A DNA stretch of 13,771 nt from Patescibacteria group bacterium. GTDB lineage: Bacteria > Patescibacteriota > Saccharimonadia > Saccharimonadales > CAIOMD01. Shown piece by piece: positions 5,299-13,771 of this stretch; position 1 is the stretch's first letter, and the number at the start of each line of letters is the position of its first letter. Made by a program: the position numbers and the translations under genes. The stretch lies in the NCBI GenBank assembly GCA_025453305.1, contig JALOQO010000006.1, forward strand, positions 1-13,771, given 5' to 3'. The notes beneath the pieces were generated by a model. It saw only the letters and a program-made list of their open reading frames with translations, ran no database searches and was not told the DNA's origin.

Positions 5299-5874
5299 TT
5301 AGCGCTTCTTAACCAATGATTTTAGTGGGCTATACAGAATATCAAATATCACAAACACAACAAAACCAATTATATATAGGAAAAGGAAAAGACTGTAAGG
5401 TATCTCGAATCCAATCTTCTTTGCGATAAACAATACAATTAACCCACCTATAACCATAAAAATACCTCCGCCCAAAATACCGCTTGGTCTGGCTATGGTT
5501 TTTGACGCTAATTCGCTGATATTTTCTACGGTATCATTGTGTATCAGCCGGCTAAACATTCTTTCCCTAGATGATAAGTGGGTTTGGATGTCTTTAACAG
5601 TTTGGTGGTATACTTGTTTTTTAATTGTTTTCGTGAGGTAGTGATGATGTTCTGGTTTGGGTGGATTATTGTAGTTGGTATCGAATTGATCGATACTTTT
5701 AGCATGTAATTCGGCTGTTTTTCTTGCAGAATTTATATCAACAATAGTATCCGAATTATTGTTTAAATTTTCATGTTTTTTTAGGAGAGATTTTTTTGAT
5801 TCATGACTATACTGATTGACTTCAGCGTTTCTTTTTAACTCGTGGTTATTGCTTGGTGCTGTTTCGTGTTTCAT
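5299..5874 (-). CDS. Two-helix membrane protein with long charged N-terminus, unknown function
   Basis: The 191-residue product has a hydrophilic first 130 residues rich in His, Asn, Lys and Glu (for example PPKPEHHHYL near 71-80), then two transmembrane helices at about 131-151 and 157-180 and a basic tail ending KSLVKKR. The basic tail and two-helix hairpin predict both termini in the cytoplasm. No family is recognised. It starts 3 bp after the stop of the DUF11 surface-protein gene, and AGGGG, overlapping the end of that gene and about 8 nt before the ATG, is a good ribosome site, so the two are surely co-transcribed. A role in anchoring or export of the upstream protein is plausible but unproven. 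Its stop codon lies 2 bp from that of the convergent ATPase gene, with no terminator between them. Confidence 0.8.
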   Translation of the reverse strand: MKHETAPSNNHELKRNAEVNQYSHESKKSLLKKHENLNNNSDTIVDINSARKTAELHAKSIDQFDTNYNNPPKPEHHHYLTKTIKKQVYHQTVKDIQTHLSSRERMFSRLIHNDTVENISELASKTIARPSGILGGGIFMVIGGLIVLFIAKKIGFEIPYSLFLFLYIIGFVVFVIFDILYSPLKSLVKKR

Positions 5875-5877
5875 GTG

Positions 5878-7839
5878 TTATACCCCTGATTGAAATTCCT
5901 TTTGTACTATAATTAATTCTTTTGAGAGAAGTCTATTTCGATAATAGAAATACCCAACTGTTACAACTAGTACAAAAAGCGATATAAAACCAGTAGAAGG
6001 ACCTGTGTTTGGCAGGGTACTTACCGATTCTTCGACAGTCTTTGAAACTGGTTTTTTAAGATTCACTACAACTGTTCGGCCGTATTTATTGTGCATAGAA
6101 AAATCAAACGACAACGGATTAGAGACCGATACGGGGGTGGCTGGTAGGGGGTTTAGCACTTCTACGGAAAAAGTTTTAGTTATGGTTTGCTCAGGATTAA
6201 TTGTAACAGCCGGCCAGGAAAGTTTAGATGTTTCTTTATTAAAATTAGCATCTCCTAAATCTATAATCTTGGCATATTCTAAGATATCTCTAATATCTTC
6301 GCTGTACTCACCGTCTAAAGGTAGGTTAACCGCCGCTACAGTACCTTTATTGGTTATGGTTAAGTTATATATCAGTATGTCACTTGGATTTGCGATAGTA
6401 TTATTGGCGTTATCAATTTTTTGAGTTTCGTTTTTAACAAATTTGTCAGTTATCAAAATTGGGGTTTTGGTGCTTGGTTGTTTTATTGTATCGGTTAATG
6501 AACAAGAGCTACTGGGCTGTACTTCTCCGGCCAGGGGTTCTACATCTGCTTTTATTATGTATTCGCCCGAGCTACTAAAGCTGTAAATTAGACTATAGCT
6601 ATCATCTGAACCAGGATTTGCTTGAGACCCTATTTTAATACCATCTTTATAGTAATTTACACTTTTTATTTTACCACCAGGCTGCATGGTGGTATTTACT
6701 TTATAAATTCTCTCGTTCCATGTATTTCCTACTGTAGACTTTAAGCTACTGCATATAATTTGAGGTACTGGGCATGTTTGATCGTAGGGTAACTGAGATC
6801 CGTCGGTACATGTAATTTTGCAAGCCCCTATGCCTTCTGGCGGGATAGGCAACCCGGAGCCGGGACATTTAGGTTTACTAACAGTAACACAGTTATCGCT
6901 TTGAGCTGATTTTTTAATTGCGTTAGAGGACTCTATGGTTGAGATATTACATATTTGTTTGTTAGGCATTGATGTGGCTTTTGTAGCTAAGCTTATTTGT
7001 TGCCATTTTGTACCGCCACCCAAGGAGCCATTCTTACCAGAGGCTTTCCAAACTAGATTTCTACCCTGTCTGCTAAAATCGAGATCAGCCGTAGATGATT
7101 GAGATATAAATTCAAGCCCTTCAGGTAAGCTGTCTTTTATAACGATATTATCTGCAGAAACAGGGCCACTGTTTCTAAATCTTATATCATATTTAACCTC
7201 GTCGCCCTCATTAATATTAATAGATGTGGTTAGAGTTTTGCTAATCTCAAGGTTGGGCTTCTTGGCTCCTTTTTCGTAAACGATATTGCCACAACCTTTA
7301 AGTAGTATCCAAAAACGAAAACCATATTCAGAGATACCGGTTATGGCTGGATAGCCATTGGGGTATTGTTCTTTGCGCCAATAACTAAGGGGAAATTCAT
7401 ATATTCCACCGTCTACCGCACCGGGAATATTAATAAAAGTATCCGCCCATCTGGTGGTGCTTCTAGATGTGTTGATGTAATTAGACTCGTTGTCTTTTAC
7501 GGTGGTGCTGGTCGATCTTTCTATCTGACTCTCTTTGATACCATAATAATTAAATATTGCTTTAATATCTTTTCTTCCTAATGTATCCTGATTGTTTCGA
7601 TAGGCACTTAAGACATCTTGTTTGGTTTTAGCTCCATATATAATATCACTTCTATTAGTAGCCAAACTTGATTGGGGCGGGAAGGCGATAATAAATAGCT
7701 GTAATCCAAAACCTATCAGTAATATTAATACACCCAATCTCCTTACTGATTGTTCTTGTTTAAGCCTATTAGAATAATGGGCTACTTCAGCTAACAGGGT
7801 AGGCTGAAAGGGTAGATTTGAAATTAATTTTCGGAACAT
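5878..7839 (-). CDS. DUF11-type cell-surface protein with C-terminal LPNTG sorting signal
   Basis: I start at ATG 7839 (MFRKLISNLPFQPT, 653 aa). An in-frame TTG at 7884 would add 15 Lys/Ile-rich residues; the MFRKLISNLPF opening looks like the start of related Saccharibacterial proteins as I remember them. Residues 36-53 are a transmembrane or signal-anchor helix after a basic, cytoplasmic N-terminus. The outside part holds a Trp/Tyr-rich domain (about 60-190), a DUF11-like beta domain (about 195-320, with LEISKTLTTSININEGDEV), a Cys-rich linker (325-363) ending near YDQTCP, an Ig-like domain (about 365-450) and a second DUF11-like domain (about 465-590). LPNTG (609-613), a hydrophobic stretch (616-633) and a basic, unusually long tail complete a sortase-type signal. 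Likely role: wall- or membrane-linked adhesin or scaffold. The domain calls are by eye; no sortase gene is in the window. Confidence 0.83.
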   Translation of the reverse strand: MFRKLISNLPFQPTLLAEVAHYSNRLKQEQSVRRLGVLILLIGFGLQLFIIAFPPQSSLATNRSDIIYGAKTKQDVLSAYRNNQDTLGRKDIKAIFNYYGIKESQIERSTSTTVKDNESNYINTSRSTTRWADTFINIPGAVDGGIYEFPLSYWRKEQYPNGYPAITGISEYGFRFWILLKGCGNIVYEKGAKKPNLEISKTLTTSININEGDEVKYDIRFRNSGPVSADNIVIKDSLPEGLEFISQSSTADLDFSRQGRNLVWKASGKNGSLGGGTKWQQISLATKATSMPNKQICNISTIESSNAIKKSAQSDNCVTVSKPKCPGSGLPIPPEGIGACKITCTDGSQLPYDQTCPVPQIICSSLKSTVGNTWNERIYKVNTTMQPGGKIKSVNYYKDGIKIGSQANPGSDDSYSLIYSFSSSGEYIIKADVEPLAGEVQPSSSCSLTDTIKQPSTKTPILITDKFVKNETQKIDNANNTIANPSDILIYNLTITNKGTVAAVNLPLDGEYSEDIRDILEYAKIIDLGDANFNKETSKLSWPAVTINPEQTITKTFSVEVLNPLPATPVSVSNPLSFDFSMHNKYGRTVVVNLKKPVSKTVEESVSTLPNTGPSTGFISLFVLVVTVGYFYYRNRLLSKELIIVQKEFQSGV

Positions 7840-7874
7840 CTTTATATCTTTATGAACACTAATTTTACTCTTAT

Positions 7875-7903
7875 ATTTAATCAAGTTATTTAATACTTTG
7901 CAA
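7875..7903 (-). promoter_or_regulatory. Possible promoter of the surface-protein operon
   Basis: On the minus strand TTGCAA (7903-7898), a 17-nt spacer and TTAAAT (7880-7875) would start transcription near 7868, about 29 nt before the chosen ATG at 7839. Both boxes are imperfect. If this start is right, the TTG at 7884 would be upstream of the mRNA, which favours the ATG. Confidence 0.3.
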
Positions 7904-7914
7904 TATCCTTATGG

Positions 7915-7943
7915 TTGTATCTTTTTTATAAAACATCTATAAT
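7915..7943 (+). promoter_or_regulatory. Promoter of the gyrB-gyrA operon
   Basis: TTGTAT (7915-7920), a 17-nt spacer and a perfect TATAAT (7938-7943) predict a start near 7950, giving a leader of about 30 nt before the gyrB ATG. It lies in the 140-bp divergent gap shared with the surface-protein operon. Gyrase promoters are often supercoiling-sensitive, but no specific feature here proves it. Confidence 0.6.
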
Positions 7944-7970
7944 GGTATCTGATAATATTACTTAATCTGA

Positions 7971-9953
<1,983 letters not shown>

Positions 9954-9954
9954 A

Positions 9955-12474
9955 ATGGCAGAAGATGTAGTAAATGATACACCAGAATTAGAAATAATTA
10001 ATCCACAGACACATTCTAAAAGTGTTGAACTGACCTCTGTTGAGAATGTAATGGAAGACAGTTATTTGAGGTATTCGATGAGTGTTATAGTGTCTCGTGC
10101 ATTGCCGGATGTTCGTGATGGACTAAAGCCTGTTCATCGTCGTATTTTATACACCATGAATCTAGAAGGGCTTCGTGCTAGTGCCCGGCACCGTAAATCA
10201 GCGACCGTAGTAGGATCGGTAATGGGTGATTATCATCCTCATGGTGACGCCGCAATTTATGATTCGATGGTTCGTATGGCACAAGATTGGTCTATGCGCT
10301 ATACACTTGTAGATGGCCAAGGTAACTTTGGCTCTATGGACGGCGATCCACCAGCAGCAATGCGCTATACCGAGGCTCGTATGGCTCGAGTAGCCGAAGA
10401 AATGCTTGTAGATATTGATAAAGACACGGTAGATTGGCGTGACAACTACGATGGCCGAAAGCAAGAGCCGACCGTTTTGCCAGCTAAACTACCTAACTTA
10501 CTATTAAATGGTCAAATTGGTATTGCTGTTGGTATGGCTACTTCTATTCCGCCACATAATCTAGGCGAAATAGTCGATGCTACCATACATCTTATTAAAG
10601 AGCCAGAATCTACCGTAGAGGATTTGCTTAAATATGTTAAGGGTCCTGATTTTCCAACGGGTGGAATAATATATGGTAACGAAAGCCTTAAGAGCGCATA
10701 TTCAACCGGTAGGGGTGGGATAGTTGTAAGGGGTGTTGCCGATATAGAAGAAAGAGCAAAAAAAGGTACGCACAGAATAGTAATATCGGAGATACCCTAC
10801 GGTTTAAACAAGGCTTCATTAATAGAAAAAATTGCCGATTTAGTTAAAGATAAAAAAATTATAGGCATATCCGATCTTAGGGATGAGAGTGCGAGAGGAA
10901 ACGTAAGAATAGTAGTAGATTTAAAGAAAGACGCTTATCCCAAAAAGATATTGAATCAACTTTATAAACAAACCCCGCTTCAGACTTCTTTTCATTATAA
11001 TATGCTAGCTCTGGTGGACGGTATACAGCCAAAAGTGTTAAATATCGTAGACATCCTTCAAGAGTATGTAAGGCATCGTCAGATAGTTGTCAGAAGGCGC
11101 ACAGAATTTGAACTAAAAAAGGCCGAAGCTAGAGCCCATATACTAGAAGGATACAAGATTGCATTAGATAATATAGACGAAGTAATTAGACTAATAAGGG
11201 CATCAAGTAATGTAGAAGAGGCTTCTAGCTCGTTAATGAAAAAATTTGGTCTTTCTGAAATTCAAGCAAAATCAATTCTTGCCCTACCGCTAAGAACTTT
11301 AACCGGCCTAGAAAGACAAAAAATTGAAGATGAACTTAATGAGCTAATTAAGCTAATTTCTGAATTAAAGGCAATATTAGCTGATGAGCAAAAAATTCTA
11401 AAGATAATCGTTGATGAGCTTAAGGCGCTAAGAGATAAATATGCCGATGAAAGGCGAACAAAAATTGTACCCCAAGAACTTGGTAAATTTAGTGACGAAG
11501 AGCTGATACCTGACGAGCAAGTTGTTATAACATTAACAACAGAAAACTATATTAAAAGAAGCCCCGAGGCTGAATATAAAAGGCAGGGTCGTGGGGGTAA
11601 GGGTCGAAGGGGTATGACCACTAGAGATGAAGATGTAATCGAACATCTTGTTATTACCAGCACACACGACTTTCTATTGTTCTTTACTAACAGGGGTAGA
11701 GTCTTTAGACTAAAAGCTTACGAGGTACCTACCGCCGGACTTAATGCTAAAGGGGTAGCGATAGTTAATCTGTTACAACTACAACCAGAAGAAAAAGTTA
11801 GTGCAGTTATTAAAATCAGTAAAACCGAAGAACAGGGATATTTACTAATGGCTACGGTCAAAGGAGTTGTTAAGAAAACAGCATATGATCAATATAAAAA
11901 TGTACGAAATTCAGGCTTAATAGCTATTAACCTGGATGATGGGGATGAGCTGAAATGGATAAGATTCACAAATGGAGATAATGAAATTGTTATATCTACA
12001 TCACTGGGGCAAGCCAATAGGTTTCATGAATCAGAGGTCCGCCCGATGGGAAGAGTATCTAGGGGGGTTCGAGGCATTAGATTACGTCCTAAGGATTTTG
12101 TTATTGGTATGGATGTTGTTCATGTAGACTCCAATATATTTGTAATTAGCGAACTTGGGTTTGGAAAGCGAACAAAGGTTGCACAATTTACCGCACACAA
12201 GCGAGGCGGCGTTGGGATTAGGTCGGCTGTGGTTAATTCAAAAACGGGGCCTTTAGTGGGTGTTGCCAACCTGACAGAAGAAAGCAATGAAGTGATTATT
12301 ATATCGTCACAGGGTCAAACAATAAGGCTAGGAATAAAAGATATTTCAGAGTTAGGCAGAGCCACTCAAGGTGTTCGTGTAATGAGACTAAATAATGGTG
12401 ATTCTGTAGTTTCTTTAGCTTTAGTTAGTAGTGTTCTGTCAGAAGAGGACATAGATTCAGATGACAAGCTATAA
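9955..12474 (+). CDS. gyrA: DNA gyrase subunit A
   Basis: The 839-residue protein contains the winged-helix DNA cleavage domain ([21 protein letters not shown] near 48-68) with catalytic Tyr138 in [10 protein letters not shown], a tower and coiled-coil, and a C-terminal beta-pinwheel DNA-wrapping domain. The GyrA box QGRGGKG (544-550) marks it as gyrase, not topoisomerase IV. The quinolone-binding stretch reads [10 protein letters not shown]: alanine (A99) stands where E. coli has Ser83, while Asp103 matches Asp87. An acidic tail ([10 protein letters not shown]) ends the protein. It starts 1 bp after the gyrB stop, so translation is probably coupled, and its last 14 bp overlap the next gene. 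About 22 residues before the conserved core are an N-terminal extension. Confidence 0.98.
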   Translation: MAEDVVNDTPELEIINPQTHSKSVELTSVENVMEDSYLRYSMSVIVSRALPDVRDGLKPVHRRILYTMNLEGLRASARHRKSATVVGSVMGDYHPHGDAAIYDSMVRMAQDWSMRYTLVDGQGNFGSMDGDPPAAMRYTEARMARVAEEMLVDIDKDTVDWRDNYDGRKQEPTVLPAKLPNLLLNGQIGIAVGMATSIPPHNLGEIVDATIHLIKEPESTVEDLLKYVKGPDFPTGGIIYGNESLKSAYSTGRGGIVVRGVADIEERAKKGTHRIVISEIPYGLNKASLIEKIADLVKDKKIIGISDLRDESARGNVRIVVDLKKDAYPKKILNQLYKQTPLQTSFHYNMLALVDGIQPKVLNIVDILQEYVRHRQIVVRRRTEFELKKAEARAHILEGYKIALDNIDEVIRLIRASSNVEEASSSLMKKFGLSEIQAKSILALPLRTLTGLERQKIEDELNELIKLISELKAILADEQKILKIIVDELKALRDKYADERRTKIVPQELGKFSDEELIPDEQVVITLTTENYIKRSPEAEYKRQGRGGKGRRGMTTRDEDVIEHLVITSTHDFLLFFTNRGRVFRLKAYEVPTAGLNAKGVAIVNLLQLQPEEKVSAVIKISKTEEQGYLLMATVKGVVKKTAYDQYKNVRNSGLIAINLDDGDELKWIRFTNGDNEIVISTSLGQANRFHESEVRPMGRVSRGVRGIRLRPKDFVIGMDVVHVDSNIFVISELGFGKRTKVAQFTAHKRGGVGIRSAVVNSKTGPLVGVANLTEESNEVIIISSQGQTIRLGIKDISELGRATQGVRVMRLNNGDSVVSLALVSSVLSEEDIDSDDKL

Positions 12475-12892
12475 CGACAGTTTTTTGTATTTGCTAGCAC
12501 CGTTTTTAGGATGGATATTGGCTCAAACTATAAAATTGATACTTACATTACGAAAAGACGGCATTAGCTGGGGTGATTCATTGCAGTCTGGTGGTATGCC
12601 TAGTTCTCACACCGCTTTTATGGTTTCAATATCTACAATTATTGGTATTAACTTTGGGTTTACTAGTGCCTTATTCGCTTTAGCCATTAGTGTCACTGCG
12701 ATAATTATTTATGACGCTCTGGGTGTTAGAAGGACAACAGGTGAGCAAACCGATGCAATTCGCAAATTATCTAAAAAAATAAATATAAAAGTAGATCTTA
12801 CTAATGATGCTCGTGGACATAATCCGCTAGAGATTATGGGCGGCGTGGCGGTTGGTTTATTTGTTGGTACTGTTTTGTCACTGTTTTTATAG
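12461..12892 (+). CDS. Divergent PAP2 (DUF212) family membrane protein
   Basis: The 143-residue product matches the divergent PAP2/acid phosphatase-vanadium haloperoxidase-related family: [10 protein letters not shown] (43-52), [13 protein letters not shown] (84-96) and [10 protein letters not shown] (119-128) hold the Ser/His, Asp/Arg and Gly-His residues that form the phosphatase-like site. Hydrophobic segments near 8-30, 51-84 and 123-142 indicate an integral membrane protein. Related PAP2 enzymes remove phosphate from lipid phosphates such as undecaprenyl pyrophosphate or phosphatidate, but the substrate of this branch is not established. The start ATG overlaps the end of gyrA by 14 bp and AGAGGA lies about 11 nt upstream, so it is translated from the gyrase transcript. 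No terminator is seen in the 32 bp before the rRNA promoter. Confidence 0.88.
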   Translation: MTSYNDSFLYLLAPFLGWILAQTIKLILTLRKDGISWGDSLQSGGMPSSHTAFMVSISTIIGINFGFTSALFALAISVTAIIIYDALGVRRTTGEQTDAIRKLSKKINIKVDLTNDARGHNPLEIMGGVAVGLFVGTVLSLFL

Positions 12893-12924
12893 CAAATGTT
12901 ACAACAAAAACAATCAATTTAGGC

Positions 12925-12953
12925 TTGACTATGGTTGCTAAATAGCCTATTAT
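12925..12953 (+). promoter_or_regulatory. Ribosomal RNA operon promoter with embedded inverted repeats
   Basis: TTGACT (12925-12930), a 17-nt spacer and TATTAT (12948-12953) form a strong promoter with a start near 12960. Nested inverted repeats cover it: TAGGCT/AGCCTA (12920-12925, 12944-12949), TGACTAT/ATAGTCA (12926-12932, 12952-12958) and GCTA/TAGC in the spacer. It lies 32 bp after the PAP2 stop codon and about 240 nt before 16S, the usual arrangement for an rRNA leader. Confidence 0.75.
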
Positions 12954-12959
12954 AGTCAG

Positions 12960-13202
12960 AGATTTGCGAGGCCTTATTTAAGGCGCCTTTAAATCGGACG
13001 TTAAAAATTGAATAGTGCAGCGTCAACGTCAAGTTGATAAGTAAATTTCTTTTTTAGTAATTTCAAATAAGTCAGCGTATATAGCGATATATACAATCTA
13101 TGAACCTTGCTTTATCCCAAACCGGGAAAGAGCAACCCATTTAGCGAATTTTTTCGTTAATAGGAGTGATGAGAAGAACCTTAGGTTTGCCTCACGGGTT
13201 CT
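12960..13202 (+). other. 16S rRNA leader (pre-rRNA 5' region)
   Basis: This 240-nt stretch between the rRNA promoter and 16S holds no ORF but a string of hairpins: GCCTT/AAGGC (12971-12984); GACGTT/AACGTC (12997-13030); GTATATA-GCGA-TATATAC (13077-13094), a 7-bp stem with a GNRA tetraloop; a 12-bp stem with one G-U and one A-A mismatch (13107-13135); TTAGCGAA/TTCGTTAA with a T4 loop (13141-13160); and AAGAACC/GGTTCTT (13174-13203), which abuts the mature 16S end. Such leaders carry processing (RNase III) sites and antitermination signals. A GGTTCTTTAA near 13197 resembles boxA weakly. The 3' partner strand of the processing stem lies outside the window. Confidence 0.6.

Positions 13203-13771
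<569 letters not shown>

Noticed and set aside
7840..7884. TTG start extending the surface protein by 15 residues
   Set aside because: The added residues are low-complexity, no ribosome site precedes the TTG, and the predicted transcript start near 7868 is downstream of it.
13124..13135. boxA-like TTGCTCTTTCCC in the rRNA leader
   Set aside because: It occurs on the minus strand only, as one arm of a hairpin, so cannot act as boxA in the rRNA transcript.

Overview
The window looks like a chromosomal segment of a Candidate Phyla Radiation bacterium, most likely Candidatus Saccharibacteria (TM7). Support comes from the partial 16S rRNA at the right end, whose GGGAATTTTCCACAATGGGCG and CTTTTATGTGCGAAGAA stretches look TM7-like to me, from the low-GC coding sequence, and from a large VirD4/TraG-like ATPase and a DUF11/LPXTG surface protein of kinds I associate with that group. 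Reading frames use the standard code. The assignment is pattern recognition from the sequence, not a database result.

Layout. (1) 1-554, minus: the first 184 codons of a ComM/YifB family Mg-chelatase-like ATPase, running off the left edge. (2) 555-1300: an AT-rich region without a protein gene, but with organised regulatory structure. It holds a near-consensus minus-strand promoter (693-721) feeding a short structured RNA that ends at a hairpin (603-633), a 45-bp-spaced direct repeat (971-1036), a strong plus-strand promoter (1042-1070) and a structured candidate ncRNA of about 200 nt ending near a 13-bp hairpin (1241-1274). (3) 1301-5296, plus: a four-helix membrane protein, a 145-residue protein of unknown function, and a 1048-residue membrane-anchored DNA-pump/coupling-type ATPase. 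(4) 5299-7839, minus: a DUF11-type cell-surface protein with a C-terminal LPNTG signal, then a two-helix membrane protein, convergent with the ATPase gene with only 2 bp between them. (5) 7980-12892, plus: gyrB-gyrA-divergent PAP2, tightly packed (1-bp gap, then a 14-bp overlap), behind a recognisable promoter. (6) 12925-13771, plus: a strong rRNA promoter, a hairpin-rich leader of about 240 nt, and the 5' part of 16S rRNA with an enlarged V1 region containing tandem repeats.

How the parts may fit together. The gyrase genes supply the negative supercoiling enzyme, and the operon leads directly into the rRNA operon without a visible terminator. The ATPase cluster and the LPXTG protein pair are both envelope-associated; in an epibiotic lineage they are reasonable candidates for DNA or protein transfer and host contact, but that is inference. 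The most unusual content is non-coding: two unassigned RNA genes in 600-1280, an inverted-repeat design shared by the ncRNA and rRNA promoters, a three-half-site palindrome over the promoter of the ATPase operon, and several -10 elements so close to start codons that leaderless mRNAs are predicted.
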